Shown here piece by piece: positions 15,651 to 25,569 of a DNA stretch of 52,960 nt. Both the position numbers and the translations under genes were made by a program. The notes beneath the pieces were generated by a model that was not told where the DNA came from, did no database searches, and was given only the letters and a program-made list of their open reading frames with translations. Where the stretch lies: contig JADMJJ010000030.1 of the NCBI GenBank assembly GCA_018780645.1, positions 1 to 52,960 of the forward strand, read 5' to 3'. The stretch is from Burkholderiaceae bacterium. Its GTDB lineage: Bacteria; Pseudomonadota; Gammaproteobacteria; Burkholderiales; Burkholderiaceae_C. The stretch's first letter is position 1. Every line of letters starts with the position of its first letter.

Positions 15651-16067
15651 TCAGAGGCAGCGGATGAGTTTGATGCGCGCGTCCTTGCGCAGCGTGAACA
15701 GCTGGGGTGCGGTCGCGCCCTCGGGCAGTATGGACAGCTTCATCACGCCGCCGCTGACTTGACCCTCGTAGCGCGCCTTGGCGTGGGTCGGCGGCTCGTC
15801 GGCGCGCTGCGGCCCGGGCCGCTGCGGGTCGAACTGGCCGACGACGGTGAAGCTGCCCGCCTCGCTGACGTTCAGCGGGCCGGCAAAGCTGCCGCTGGCG
15901 CAATCCGACTGCAGGCGGCCGCCCTTGGCATCGATCACCAGCTGCAGCCGGTCGCCGGCCCATTGGCCCTCAAGCGGGGTGGCGGCGCCGGCCGCCGATG
16001 CCAGTTCAACAGCCATCGCAAATCCTCCCAGCACCAGCCGCCGCGTGGCGATGTTCCATGCTGCCAT
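15651..16067 (-). CDS. Small secreted protein of unknown function
   Basis: This 138-residue protein is preceded by a strong ribosome binding site (GAGGAGG, 6 nt from the ATG). It starts with a basic N-terminus (NIATRR) and a hydrophobic stretch ending near ASAAGAAT, consistent with Sec or Tat export. The mature part begins LEGQWAGDRLQLVIDAKGG and has two cysteines, one in SDCASG and one at the C-terminus (IRCL), which could form a disulfide. The pattern of short beta strands suggests a small beta-barrel or lipocalin-like fold, but I do not recognise the family. It lies about 27 bp above the LuxR-type regulator gene on the same strand, so they may be cotranscribed. Confidence 0.75.
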   Translation of the reverse strand: MAAWNIATRRLVLGGFAMAVELASAAGAATPLEGQWAGDRLQLVIDAKGGRLQSDCASGSFAGPLNVSEAGSFTVVGQFDPQRPGPQRADEPPTHAKARYEGQVSGGVMKLSILPEGATAPQLFTLRKDARIKLIRCL

Positions 16068-16105
16068 GCGAACCCTCCTCGTGGCGCGTCGCCGCGCTCA
16101 AGCGG

Positions 16106-16139
16106 AAAAGCGCGGGCAGAGGATAGCCCCTGCCCGCGC
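16106..16139 (-). terminator. Intrinsic terminator after the second PEP-CTERM gene
   Basis: A 10-bp perfect stem GCGCGGGCAG/CTGCCCGCGC encloses a 10-nt loop. On the minus strand it is followed by TTTTCC. It lies 46 nt below the stop of the 16185-17891 gene and above the small secreted protein gene. Two further hairpins (16145-16162 and 16168-16182) sit between it and the stop. Confidence 0.65.
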
Positions 16140-16184
16140 CGCATCCGGCGCGGCTGCGCCGGTGAATGGCGGCCTAACCGCCGT

Positions 16185-17891
16185 TCAGGCCTGCGAAGCG
16201 TCGGCCGCCAGGCGACGACGGCGGGCCATCAGACCCAGGAAGCCCAGGCCGAAGAACATCATGCCGTAGGTCGAGGGCTCGGGGACGGCCACGACGCTGG
16301 CGTCGATGACGGCAATCCAGGTGCCCCAGCGTGATGCGCCGGAGCCGCCAGGGTGGCCGCCCGCCGCATTGTTGTACTCGCGGGCGAACTCGCCGATCAG
16401 ATAGAACTGGTGCGGATCGGTGGGATCGACCGAGACCTGGCTGTAGTCGCCCCAGCGCTGGCGGCCCGCGTTGACCTGCCCGAACAGGCTGCCGTTGTGG
16501 TAATCGTCGGTCAGGCTTTCCTTCAGCAGCAACTCGCCGCTGCGCGCGACCAGTTCGCCGCTGACGCCGGTGGCAAAGGACTGGCCCATGAAGCTGATCT
16601 TGCCGGTGGCAGCGTCAAGGCCCGAGCGGTTGTAGCCGATCACCACCTCGCCAAAACTGTTGACGGCAATCGAGCCCTGGTAGTAGTCATAGCCGGCCTG
16701 GCCGATATCGCCCTCCGACAGGATGGCCAGCGTGGTCGCGTCCAGCACCGTGTAGCGCACGCGGGCCTCGTCGAGGCCGTCACCGGTTGGGTCAACCGTG
16801 TTGACCATGTAGATGCGGCCGTTGGCCTCGTACACACTGCTGCTGACGCGCTCGTCCAGCGCATCGACAATGCGCCGATTGGCCGGAACGGCCACCGAAG
16901 GCTGGCGCGCCGCGCCGGGGCTGACGAAACTCGCCTGGCCCAGATAGCTGACAGCCGATGTGCTGGCACCGGCGGCCGATCCCGCACTCAGCCCATTCAC
17001 CCGATAGCCCAGGCTGTCGAAGTTGAACAGCGAGGCACCGATCACAGTGCCGGTGGAACTGGCACTTGTCGTGTTCACGCCCTGAGGGGCAAAGGAACGA
17101 TCGAGATCACCCGGCGAGCCCGTGTAGGGCGTCACGATCTGGGCCATATTGGTCGTCGTCGGCGCAACCCCATTGAAGAGGCTGTTCAGCGGAATGACGT
17201 TCATCGTCGTGCCGCGGAAGCTGTTGGCGCCGCCACTGGTCTGGGGTGCAAAGTTGTTGGTGCCGATGTACACCGCATTGGTGTCCATCGCCAGGGTCGG
17301 ATAGTCGGCCGTGGCGCCAAAGCCGAAGCCGGCATAGCCCTCGAACTTGGTCGACTTCCAGCCGCCGAGGGCGTTGGAGGTGTCGGAGACCGCAATCTGC
17401 AAATCCTTGGCATTCGCGCCGAAGGCCACCACCACCCAGCGATTGGCCGCCGCGTTGTACATCACGCGGGAGTCGCCATTGGTGCCGGTCTGGCCGGCCG
17501 CGGCCCAGAAGCCCACGTCGGACACCAGCGAGGTGCGGTTGCCGGTGAGCTTGTCGAACACGGCATAGGAGCCGTTGGTCGTCTCCATATATTGCGTCGC
17601 GCCGACCGCGCCTATCGTGTCCGGCGGAATGAAGTTGCGACCGAAGCTCGCGCCGTCATACTGGCTGATGCCCTCGAAGCCGCGCACATAGGGGCTCGCA
17701 ACATTGAAGACAGGAGCGGACTTGCCATTGGTGTCCAGCGACAGATCACCTTCAATGGTGATCATCTTCGGCTTCTTGAACTCGAAGTACGGCTTGATCG
17801 TACTGGCCTGGGCTTGCGACGCCATCAGCGCCAGCACGGCCGCCGCAACGACGGCCAAGCCGCCCGCGGACCGGGAGTGAATGTGATTCAT
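16185..17891 (-). CDS. PEP-CTERM exported protein, likely beta-propeller-like
   Basis: This 568-residue exported protein starts at ATG 17891, preceded by GAGGGG 9 nt upstream. The signal peptide (core LAVVAAAVLALMASQAQA) is followed by a region with repeated Trp/Gly-rich strands, for example IPPDTIGAVGATQYMETTNG and NRWVVVAFGANA. This pattern is common in secreted propeller-like proteins. The C-terminus VPEPSTYGMMFFGLGFLGLMARRRR is a classic PEP-CTERM signal (PEP motif, hydrophobic helix, Arg cluster). It should be processed by an exosortase encoded elsewhere. No enzymatic motif was recognised. Confidence 0.88.
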   Translation of the reverse strand: MNHIHSRSAGGLAVVAAAVLALMASQAQASTIKPYFEFKKPKMITIEGDLSLDTNGKSAPVFNVASPYVRGFEGISQYDGASFGRNFIPPDTIGAVGATQYMETTNGSYAVFDKLTGNRTSLVSDVGFWAAAGQTGTNGDSRVMYNAAANRWVVVAFGANAKDLQIAVSDTSNALGGWKSTKFEGYAGFGFGATADYPTLAMDTNAVYIGTNNFAPQTSGGANSFRGTTMNVIPLNSLFNGVAPTTTNMAQIVTPYTGSPGDLDRSFAPQGVNTTSASSTGTVIGASLFNFDSLGYRVNGLSAGSAAGASTSAVSYLGQASFVSPGAARQPSVAVPANRRIVDALDERVSSSVYEANGRIYMVNTVDPTGDGLDEARVRYTVLDATTLAILSEGDIGQAGYDYYQGSIAVNSFGEVVIGYNRSGLDAATGKISFMGQSFATGVSGELVARSGELLLKESLTDDYHNGSLFGQVNAGRQRWGDYSQVSVDPTDPHQFYLIGEFAREYNNAAGGHPGGSGASRWGTWIAVIDASVVAVPEPSTYGMMFFGLGFLGLMARRRRLAADASQA

Positions 17892-18237
17892 GACTGGAAA
17901 CCCCTCGATGATTTGTAAAGACCACAGCCCCGACATTCATCGCTGTCCGGGCTCGATGTGGTGAGCGACGGCGACCTTGACGCTTCTTGCGGGCTGACGC
18001 AAAACGCCACAGACAAATGGCTGCGGATTGATCTCGCCGCATGTCAATTTGTGAACAATTTCACCTTAACGCAAATCAAGCCGGGCACCGCCCCCCAATT
18101 CAAGGGGCCGAGCCCGCCAAACCACCTGGGACTTTCCCTGCCCCGAATTGACGTTTACGTTAACGTCAACCACACACTAGAATCGCGGCAGAATTGCTGC
18201 TAGAACCGGGTGCTAGCCACCCACGCTGGAGACGCTC
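17892..18237. other. Intergenic region between PEP-CTERM gene and icmF
   Basis: This 346-bp gap between divergent genes has no supported gene. It contains an imperfect inverted repeat CCCCGACA/TGTCCGGG (near 17925-17950), an AT-richer stretch around 18040-18080, and the operator-like repeat and promoter of icmF at 18148-18183. Confidence 0.6.
18148..18183 (+). promoter_or_regulatory. icmF promoter with inverted-repeat operator
   Basis: TTGACGTT (18148-18155) and AACGTCAA (18162-18169) form a perfect 8-bp inverted repeat with a 6-bp spacer. A -10-like TAGAAT follows at 18178-18183, with a possible -35 TTTACG at 18154-18159 (18-bp spacing). The repeat resembles sites of MerR-family LiuR regulators of branched-chain acyl-CoA catabolism; that match is from memory and is tentative. 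Confidence 0.6.
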
Positions 18238-21200
18238 ATGACCGATCTGTCCGCCGAATTCAAGGCGCTGGCGAACTACCGCCCCATCCACAAGGTGCGT
18301 TTCGTCACCGCCGCGAGCCTGTTCGACGGGCATGACGCAGCGATCAACATCATGCGGCGCATCCTCCAGGGCATGGGCGCCGAGGTCATACACCTGGGCC
18401 ACAACCGCTCGGTCGACGAGGTCGTCACCGCCGCGCTGCAGGAAGACGCCCAGGGCATCGCCATCAGCTCCTACCAGGGCGGCCATGTGGAGTACTTCAA
18501 ATACATGGTGGACCTGCTGAAGAGCCGCGGCGGCGAGCACATCCAGGTCTTCGGCGGCGGCGGCGGCGTGATCGTGCCCAGCGAGATCAAGGAACTGCAA
18601 AGCTATGGCGTGACCCGCATCTACAGCCCCGAAGACGGCCAGCGCATGGGCCTGGCCGGCATGATCGGCGAGATGGTGATGCGCTCGGATCTGGATCTGA
18701 GCGGCTATGCACCGAAAAGTATCGAAGCCATCCAGGGCCACAGCGAGGCCAACTGGCGCGCCCTGGCCCAGCTGATCACCGTGCTGGAAAACGGCAAGGC
18801 TTCGGACGAGCTGAAGGCGCAGCTGCACGACGGCGCCAAGGACATCAAGGCGCCGGTCCTGGGCATCACCGGCACCGGCGGTGCCGGCAAGTCCAGCCTC
18901 ACCGACGAGCTGATTCGGCGCCTGCGCCTGGACCAGGACGACGCGCTGCGTGTGGCCGTGATCTCGATCGACCCCTCGCGCCGCAAGAGCGGTGGCGCCC
19001 TGCTTGGCGACCGCATCCGCATGAATGCGATCAACCCGTGGAGCAAGGGTCAACGGGTGTTCATGCGCAGCCTGGCGACGCGCGACTTCGGCAGCGAGAT
19101 CAGCCCGGCCCTGCCCGAGGTGGTGGCCGCGGCCAAGCTGGCCGGCTTCGATCTGGTCATCGTCGAGACCTCGGGCATAGGCCAGGGCGACGCGGCGATC
19201 GTGCCCCATGTGGACGTGCCGATGTATGTGATGACACCCGAGTTCGGTGCCGCCAGCCAGCTCGAGAAGATAGACATGCTGGACTTCGCCGAGTTCATCG
19301 CCATCAACAAGTTCGACCGCAAGGGCGCGCAGGACGCGCTGCGCGATGTGGCCAAGCAAGTGCAGCGCAACAAGGAGGCCTGGACCGTCAAGCCCGACCA
19401 GATGCCGGTGTTCGGCACCATGGCCAGCCGCTTCAATGACGATGGCGTGACGGCGCTGTACCAGGCGCTGAAGCCCCGCCTGGCCGAGCTGGGCCTGCAG
19501 CTGGCCGAAGGCCCAGGCCGCCTGCCGCTGGTCGATACCCGCCACAGCACCCACCAGGTGCCCATCGTGCCGGGCGCCCGCGTGCGCTATCTGGCCGACA
19601 TCGCGGACACCGTGCGCGGCTACAAGAAGCGCGCCGTGGCCCAGGCGCGCCTGGCCCGCGAGATCCAGCAGCTGCGCGAAACGGGCCGCATGCTGCGGCT
19701 GGACAACCCCGACAAGACCAATGCGGTAACCGCCGTGCTGGACCTGGCACAGGCCCGCGACAACCAGCTCGACGCCGGAGCCCGCAAGCTGCTGGCCATG
19801 TGGCCGGAGATGCAAAAAGCCTATGCCGGCGACGAGTACGTGGTGAAGATCCGCGACAAGGAAATCCGCACCGCGCTGACCACGCAGAGCTTGAGCGGCA
19901 CCAAGATCCGCAAGGTCGCCCTGCCCGGCTACGAGGACCATGGCGAGATCCTGAAATGGCTGCTGCTGGACAACGTGCCCGGCAGCTTCCCCTACACCGC
20001 CGGCACCTTTGCCTTCAAGCGTGAAGGCGAGGACCCGACGCGGATGTTCGCCGGCGAGGGCGATGCCTTCCGCACGAATCGCCGCTTCAAGCTGCTGAGC
20101 TCAGGGCTGCCGGCCAAGCGGCTTTCAACTGCCTTCGACTCGGTCACGCTGTACGGCAACGACCCCGCCGTGCGGCCCGACATCTACGGCAAGGTCGGCA
20201 ACTCCGGCGTGTCGATCGCGACGCTCGACGACATGAAGGTGCTCTACGGCGGCTTCGATCTGTGCCACCCGGCGACCAGCGTCAGCATGACCATCAACGG
20301 CCCGGCGCCGTCGATACTGGCGATGTTCATGAACACGGCCATCGACCAGCAGATGGACAAGTTCCGCACCGACAACGGCCGCGAACCGACCGACGACGAG
20401 GCGCAGAAGATCAAGGCCTGGGTCAAGGAGAATGTGCGCGGCACCGTGCAGGCCGACATCCTGAAGGAAGACCAGGGCCAGAACACCTGCATCTTCTCGA
20501 CCGAGTTCTCGCTGAAGGTGATGGGCGACATCGCCGAGTACTTCGTGCACAACAAGGTGCGCAATTTCTACTCGGTGTCGATCAGCGGCTACCACATCGC
20601 CGAGGCCGGGGCCAACCCGGTCAGCCAGCTGGCCTTCACGCTCAGCAACGGCTTCACCTTCGTCGAAGCCTATCTGGCGCGCGGCATGCACATCGATGAC
20701 TTCGCGCCCAACCTGAGCTTCTTCTTCAGCAATGGCATGGACCCCGAGTACACGGTGCTGGGGCGCGTGGCCCGCCGTATCTGGGCCGTCGCCATGCGCG
20801 ACCGTTACGGCGCGAATGAGCGCAGCCAGAAGCTGAAGTACCACGTGCAGACCTCGGGCCGCAGCCTGCACGCGCAGGAGATCCAGTTCAACGACATCCG
20901 CACCACCCTGCAGGCGCTGATCGCGATCTACGACAACTGCAACAGCCTGCACACCAATGCCTTCGACGAGGCCATCACCACGCCGACCGAGGACAGCGTG
21001 CGGCGTGCGATGGCGATCCAGCTGATCATCAACCGCGAGTGGGGCCTGGCGAAGAACGAGAACCCGAACCAGGGCGCCTTCATCATCGAAGAGCTGACCG
21101 AGCTGGTCGAGGAGGCTGTGCTGCAGGAGTTCGAGAAGATTGCCGAGCGCGGCGGCGTCTTGGGCTCGATGGAGACCGGCTACCAACGCAGCAAGATCCA

Positions 21201-21537
21201 GGAAGAGAGCATGCACTACGAGATGCTCAAGCACACCGGCGAGTACCCCATCATCGGCGTCAACACCTTCCGCAACCCCCATGGCGACCTGACCCCGGAC
21301 ACACTGGAGCTGGCCCGCTCGACCGACGAGGAAAAGCAGAATCAGCTCAAGCGCCTGGACGAGTTCCATGCCATCCACGCCGCCGAGGCCCCGGCCATGC
21401 TCAACAAGCTGCAGCAGGCGGTGATCAACAACGGCAATGTGTTCGAGGTGCTGATGGAGGCGGTCCGCGTGTGCTCGCTGGGTCAGATCACCAGCGCGCT
21501 GTTCGAGGTGGGTGGGCAGTACCGACGGAGCATGTGA
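18238..21537 (+). CDS. icmF: Fused isobutyryl-CoA mutase IcmF
   Basis: This is a 1099-residue fusion, the typical length for IcmF. It interconverts isobutyryl-CoA and n-butyryl-CoA using adenosylcobalamin, and its G-protein domain chaperones the cofactor. The N-terminal B12-binding domain has the DGHD motif at residues 30-33 (lower-ligand His32) and the SSYQGG and FGGGGG loops. The central MeaB-like GTPase has Walker [10 protein letters not shown] near residues 211-219. The C-terminal half is the mutase barrel (for example [16 protein letters not shown] and [15 protein letters not shown]). The ATG at 18238 follows GGAGACGCTC. It probably belongs to valine or short-chain acyl-CoA metabolism, as does the nearby 3-hydroxyacyl-CoA dehydrogenase. 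Some relatives act on pivalyl- or isovaleryl-CoA. Confidence 0.95.
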   Translation: MTDLSAEFKALANYRPIHKVRFVTAASLFDGHDAAINIMRRILQGMGAEVIHLGHNRSVDEVVTAALQEDAQGIAISSYQGGHVEYFKYMVDLLKSRGGEHIQVFGGGGGVIVPSEIKELQSYGVTRIYSPEDGQRMGLAGMIGEMVMRSDLDLSGYAPKSIEAIQGHSEANWRALAQLITVLENGKASDELKAQLHDGAKDIKAPVLGITGTGGAGKSSLTDELIRRLRLDQDDALRVAVISIDPSRRKSGGALLGDRIRMNAINPWSKGQRVFMRSLATRDFGSEISPALPEVVAAAKLAGFDLVIVETSGIGQGDAAIVPHVDVPMYVMTPEFGAASQLEKIDMLDFAEFIAINKFDRKGAQDALRDVAKQVQRNKEAWTVKPDQMPVFGTMASRFNDDGVTALYQALKPRLAELGLQLAEGPGRLPLVDTRHSTHQVPIVPGARVRYLADIADTVRGYKKRAVAQARLAREIQQLRETGRMLRLDNPDKTNAVTAVLDLAQARDNQLDAGARKLLAMWPEMQKAYAGDEYVVKIRDKEIRTALTTQSLSGTKIRKVALPGYEDHGEILKWLLLDNVPGSFPYTAGTFAFKREGEDPTRMFAGEGDAFRTNRRFKLLSSGLPAKRLSTAFDSVTLYGNDPAVRPDIYGKVGNSGVSIATLDDMKVLYGGFDLCHPATSVSMTINGPAPSILAMFMNTAIDQQMDKFRTDNGREPTDDEAQKIKAWVKENVRGTVQADILKEDQGQNTCIFSTEFSLKVMGDIAEYFVHNKVRNFYSVSISGYHIAEAGANPVSQLAFTLSNGFTFVEAYLARGMHIDDFAPNLSFFFSNGMDPEYTVLGRVARRIWAVAMRDRYGANERSQKLKYHVQTSGRSLHAQEIQFNDIRTTLQALIAIYDNCNSLHTNAFDEAITTPTEDSVRRAMAIQLIINREWGLAKNENPNQGAFIIEELTELVEEAVLQEFEKIAERGGVLGSMETGYQRSKIQEESMHYEMLKHTGEYPIIGVNTFRNPHGDLTPDTLELARSTDEEKQNQLKRLDEFHAIHAAEAPAMLNKLQQAVINNGNVFEVLMEAVRVCSLGQITSALFEVGGQYRRSM

Positions 21538-21632
21538 GCCCCTGCTGAGCATGGGTGGTTGGCTGACAACAGTTGGCCGGCCGCACCAATATGTCTAGGC
21601 TTCAGGCCTTCGCATAGCAATCGGACCACCCC

Positions 21633-21947
21633 ATGCCCTGGACCTACCTCACCCTCGCCGGCCTGTTCGAGATCGGCTGGGCCATCGGCCTCAAGTACAC
21701 CGAGGGCTTCACCCGGCCGCTGCCCACCGTGCTGACAATTGGCGCGATGCTGGCCAGCATAGGCCTGCTGGGCCTGGCGATGAAGACGCTGCCGGTCGGC
21801 ACGGCCTATGCGGTGTGGACCGGCATAGGCACCGTCGGCACTGTGATATTGGGCGTGATACTGCTCGGTGATCCGCTGAGCGCGCCGCGCATCGTCTGTC
21901 TGAGCCTGATCGTGCTGGGCATTGCCGGTCTGAAGTGGCTGGGCTGA
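21633..21947 (+). CDS. sugE: SMR-family exporter, SugE/Gdx-like
   Basis: This 104-residue protein has four hydrophobic segments and belongs to the small multidrug resistance family. The conserved glutamate is Glu13 in [11 protein letters not shown], and the GLK form is typical of the SugE/Gdx subgroup, whose characterised members export guanidinium. The [16 protein letters not shown] segment is also conserved. It acts as an antiparallel dimer in the inner membrane. The upstream 95 nt show no recognisable guanidine riboswitch. A quaternary-ammonium exporter is the alternative. Confidence 0.9.
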   Translation: MPWTYLTLAGLFEIGWAIGLKYTEGFTRPLPTVLTIGAMLASIGLLGLAMKTLPVGTAYAVWTGIGTVGTVILGVILLGDPLSAPRIVCLSLIVLGIAGLKWLG

Positions 21948-21974
21948 GGTGATTGATCTGAACGGGCGGCAGGG

Positions 21975-24900
21975 TCAACTCTTGCGCCGCAGCTGGCGCA
22001 AGAGCTCCAGCGCCTGCGCATAGTCATAGTCACGCAGCTGCCGGGCCAGCTCGCGGGCGGCATCGCCGTAGAGCCGGTGCAGGCCCGGCATCAGCTCGCG
22101 ATGCAGGGCCACGGCCTCGAAGTCGCCTGCGGCAAGTCTTGCTTCGAGGCGGTCCAGCTGGGCCGGCTCGGGGTCGGCGGCGGCGGGCGCGCCCTCGTCG
22201 CCAACGCTGGCCTGTATCACCGCCACCTGCGCGGCCAGCTCGGTCTGCAGCTGGGCAGCCGCCTGGTTCAACAAATGCGCCGGGGTGGGCACGTTGAGCA
22301 TCGCCTCCAGCGCCGCGGCCAGGGCCTGCACCCGGGTGGCGCCAATGGCGGCACTGGCCCCCTTGAGCGAATGGGCCAGGCGCCTGGCCTCGGGCAAGGC
22401 ACCGCGATACAGATGCACGTCCAGATCGGGCAGGCCGTCGCGATACAGCAGCACGAACTGCCGCAACACGCGTTGCAGACTGTCTGCCCGGCCGCCAAAC
22501 TGTTGCAGCGCCAATGTCCAGTCCAGGCCGGGGATGCGCTGCAGCCCGGCCGACGGCTCGGGATCGGCCCCTGTCGGGTCTTCGACGCCAGGCAGCCAGT
22601 GGTGCAGCGCGCGCTCCAGCAGCGCGGCATTGACGGGCTTGGCGATATGGTCGTTCATGCCCGCGGCCAGACAGGCGGCGCGGTCCTCGGCATAGGCATT
22701 GGCCGTCATGGCCACAATCGGCGTGGCCTGGTAGCCGGGCAGCCGGCGTATCGCCCGCGTGGCGGTGAGGCCGTCCATATGCGGCATCTGCAGATCCATC
22801 AGTATCAGGTCGTAGCGCATGGCACCGGCCAGGCGCACGGCCTCCACGCCATCGCTGGCCAGATCAGCCTGCAGAGCCATGCCGCGCAAAAACTCCTGTG
22901 CGACCTCGCGGCTGACCGGGTTGTCCTCGACCAGCAGAATGCGTGCACCGGCCAGCCCACCCGACGCCACCGGGCCTGCCGGATCGGCCGCCGCGGGCTG
23001 CGGCCACGTCGGCGCCTGCCGTGGCAGCAGCAGCCCGGTCAGCGCCTCGCCAAGGCTGCGGCGCGTGACGGGTTTGATCAGGCGGGCGCTGACGCCGGCC
23101 ACCTGCTCCGGGGCCGCCGCCTCGCTGCTGCTCAGCAGCAGCACCGGCGGCGCACCGGGCCGCTCGCCCAGCCTCGCCACCCAGGCCACGCCGCGCTCCA
23201 GCATCACCCGCTCGTCCAGCACCACCAGGGCGGCCTGGCCTGGCGGCGGCAGCTCGGCCGCGACATCCACCCACTCCACCCGAGCACCCAACTCGCACAG
23301 CATGGACTGCAGCGCCTCGGCGAGTTCCGCCCGCCGGGCCAGCAGCTGCACGGTGCGACCATCGAGGTGCAGGCGCGGCGCCGGTGAGGCCTCCGACGGC
23401 AATGCCGCCACCGCCAGGCGCGCCGTCAGCCAGAAGCTGCTGCCCTGGCCCAAGGTACTCTCGACGCCGGCCTCGCCGCCCATCAAGGAGGCCAGGCGAC
23501 GGGTGATCGCCAGGCCCAGACCGGTGCCGCCAAAGCGGCGCGTGGTCGAACTGTCGGCCTGCTCGAAGGCATTGAACAGCAGGGGCAGGTGTTGCGCGGC
23601 GATGCCGATGCCGGTATCGCGAACGGTGAAACGCAGCTGCCGGCTACCGGCGTCCTGGGCCAGCAACTCGACGCTCAGCAGCACCAGACCCCGCTCGGTG
23701 AACTTGACGGCGTTGCTGAGCAGATTGAGCAGGGCCTGCAGCAATCGCGTCGGGTCGCCATGCAGCTGTGCGGGCAGGCCCCGGGCATCGATCACCAGCT
23801 CCAGGTCTTTGGCGCGGGCGCGCTCGGCCACCAGGCCGCAGGCGCGGGCCAGCAGGGCATCAAGCTCGAAATCGGTCTGTTCCAGCTGCAGCTTGCCCGA
23901 CTCGATCTTGGACAAGTCGAGGATGTCGTTGATGACCTGGGTCAGGTGCAGGGCCGCATCGGCCACCTTGTCCAGGCGTTCCTGCTGCGCTGGCGTCGGG
24001 CTGTCACGACGCAGCAGCTCGGTCAGGCCGACGATGGCATTCATCGGCGTGCGTATCTCGTGGCTCATGTTCGCGAGGAAGGCGCTCTTGGCGCGGTTGG
24101 CCGCCTCCGCGTCGACACGGGCAGCCTCCAGCTCGCGCGTGCGTTCCTGCACCAGTTCCTCCAGGTGGTCCCGGTGCAGCTGCAGTTCCTGCTCGATCTG
24201 CTTGCGCTCGGTGATGTCGCGCGAGATGCCGAACATGCCGATAACCTCGCCCTGCGCGTCCAGCAACGGGCCCTTGGTGGCCAGAAAGAGCACCGTGCCC
24301 CGCGAGGTCGGCAGCGCCTCCTCAAAGGTCTGGGTGCGCCTGCCCTGCATCACCAGCAGATCGTTGGCGCGCAGCTGAGCCGCGTGCTGGGCCGGGAACA
24401 GGGCGGCGTCATCACGATCCAGCACCTGATCGCGCGTGCGCCCCATCACCGCCAACGCGGCCCGGTTGCACAGCAGGTAGCGGCTGTGCAGGTCCTTGGC
24501 AAAGATGATGTCGGTCGAGCCCTCGGCCACACGCTCCAGCAGGGCCAGGGCGCCCAGACGCTGGGTCTGGCGCACCTGCTGTTGACGGGCCAGCTCCAGC
24601 GCCTGGCGGTCCCGCCAGCGCCAGGCCGCAGCACCCGCGGCCAGCAGGGCCAGCAGGCCGGCGGCGACGATCACCAGCATGTCGCGCCGCGCGTCGGCAT
24701 AGATCTCGGCTTGATCCACCTTGGCCACCAGATACCAGTCCGAGCCTTCGATCGGCCGCACCACGCCCAACACCGGCACGCCCTGGAAATCCAGCGCCTG
24801 ATGCGCCACCCCGATGGCCCGGTCGCCGCGTATCACCAGGCCGGCCAGCAGCTCCGGCGTGGCAAGGGGCACCGGCCGTCCGCGCATGCCCAGCAGTTGC

Positions 24901-25559
24901 TCGCCCTCGCGCCGCACCAGCAGCGACGCGCCGCTGCCGCTAGGCCCGGGCCAGGCCTTCAGTGTGGGCCTCAGAAAGTCATCCAGGGCCACCTGCAACA
25001 CCACCACCGCTTGCGCGCCGGCGCCGGTCAGGCGCAGCGGCGCGACCATGTCGAGGGCCGGCTCGCCGTCGGCCTGGGGCTCGAACAGGCCATCATGGCT
25101 CACCCGGCCGCTGTCCAGCGCCTGACGCACCGCGGCGGCCAGCGAGGGCGACACGATACGCGTCTGCGGCGCACCGAGCACCGGCTCGGCCCGGGCATTG
25201 AACAGCGTCACGCTGCGGTCGCTGTTGCTGCGGCAGATCTCTGTCAGACGCTCCAGCAGACGCTGGCCGGCCGCCGCGTCGCCCCCCTGCCAGCGCTGGT
25301 AAAGCTCGGCCAGAAAACTGCTGCTGGCGATGAACTCGCCATGACCGAGGCGGTCGCGCAGCCAGCGTGCGATCTGGGCCGATTGCAGCTGGGCCACGGC
25401 CTCGACCCGTGTCGCCATGCGCTCGCGCTGCTGCTCATAGCGCAGGGCCGCCACGCCGGCCGTGATGGCCGCGATCAGCAGGCCTGCCAGACCCAGAGCC
25501 AGCCATGGGCCCCGCGGCGCGTGCGCTGCTTGGGCTGAGGCGCTGGCGGACTCAGCCAT
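21975..25559 (-). CDS. Membrane hybrid sensor kinase (extracytoplasmic sensor-PAS-HisKA-HATPase-REC-REC-HPt)
   Basis: This 1194-residue protein starts at ATG 25559. A membrane helix near residues 20-40 and another near 290-315 enclose a periplasmic sensor of about 250 residues (Cache-like). A PAS/PAC domain follows (STDIIFAKDLHSRYLL ... GISRDITERK), then HisKA with the phospho-His in FLANMSHEIRTPMNAI and the HATPase (NLLSNAVKF, DTGIGIAA, GGTGLGLAI). A degenerate receiver is followed by a full one (ILLVEDNPVSRE, LILMDLQMPHMDG, HIAKPV). A C-terminal HPt domain (RRLAHSLKGASAAIGA) completes an internal phosphorelay. It lies 10 nt below the sigma factor gene. The signal and output are unknown. Confidence 0.92.
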   Translation of the reverse strand: MAESASASAQAAHAPRGPWLALGLAGLLIAAITAGVAALRYEQQRERMATRVEAVAQLQSAQIARWLRDRLGHGEFIASSSFLAELYQRWQGGDAAAGQRLLERLTEICRSNSDRSVTLFNARAEPVLGAPQTRIVSPSLAAAVRQALDSGRVSHDGLFEPQADGEPALDMVAPLRLTGAGAQAVVVLQVALDDFLRPTLKAWPGPSGSGASLLVRREGEQLLGMRGRPVPLATPELLAGLVIRGDRAIGVAHQALDFQGVPVLGVVRPIEGSDWYLVAKVDQAEIYADARRDMLVIVAAGLLALLAAGAAAWRWRDRQALELARQQQVRQTQRLGALALLERVAEGSTDIIFAKDLHSRYLLCNRAALAVMGRTRDQVLDRDDAALFPAQHAAQLRANDLLVMQGRRTQTFEEALPTSRGTVLFLATKGPLLDAQGEVIGMFGISRDITERKQIEQELQLHRDHLEELVQERTRELEAARVDAEAANRAKSAFLANMSHEIRTPMNAIVGLTELLRRDSPTPAQQERLDKVADAALHLTQVINDILDLSKIESGKLQLEQTDFELDALLARACGLVAERARAKDLELVIDARGLPAQLHGDPTRLLQALLNLLSNAVKFTERGLVLLSVELLAQDAGSRQLRFTVRDTGIGIAAQHLPLLFNAFEQADSSTTRRFGGTGLGLAITRRLASLMGGEAGVESTLGQGSSFWLTARLAVAALPSEASPAPRLHLDGRTVQLLARRAELAEALQSMLCELGARVEWVDVAAELPPPGQAALVVLDERVMLERGVAWVARLGERPGAPPVLLLSSSEAAAPEQVAGVSARLIKPVTRRSLGEALTGLLLPRQAPTWPQPAAADPAGPVASGGLAGARILLVEDNPVSREVAQEFLRGMALQADLASDGVEAVRLAGAMRYDLILMDLQMPHMDGLTATRAIRRLPGYQATPIVAMTANAYAEDRAACLAAGMNDHIAKPVNAALLERALHHWLPGVEDPTGADPEPSAGLQRIPGLDWTLALQQFGGRADSLQRVLRQFVLLYRDGLPDLDVHLYRGALPEARRLAHSLKGASAAIGATRVQALAAALEAMLNVPTPAHLLNQAAAQLQTELAAQVAVIQASVGDEGAPAAADPEPAQLDRLEARLAAGDFEAVALHRELMPGLHRLYGDAARELARQLRDYDYAQALELLRQLRRKS

Positions 25560-25569
25560 GGCAATGCAG

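Noticed and set aside
21538-21632. Guanidine riboswitch above the SMR exporter
   Set aside because: I looked for ACGR-loop hairpins and for the ykkC core and found neither in the 95-nt gap.
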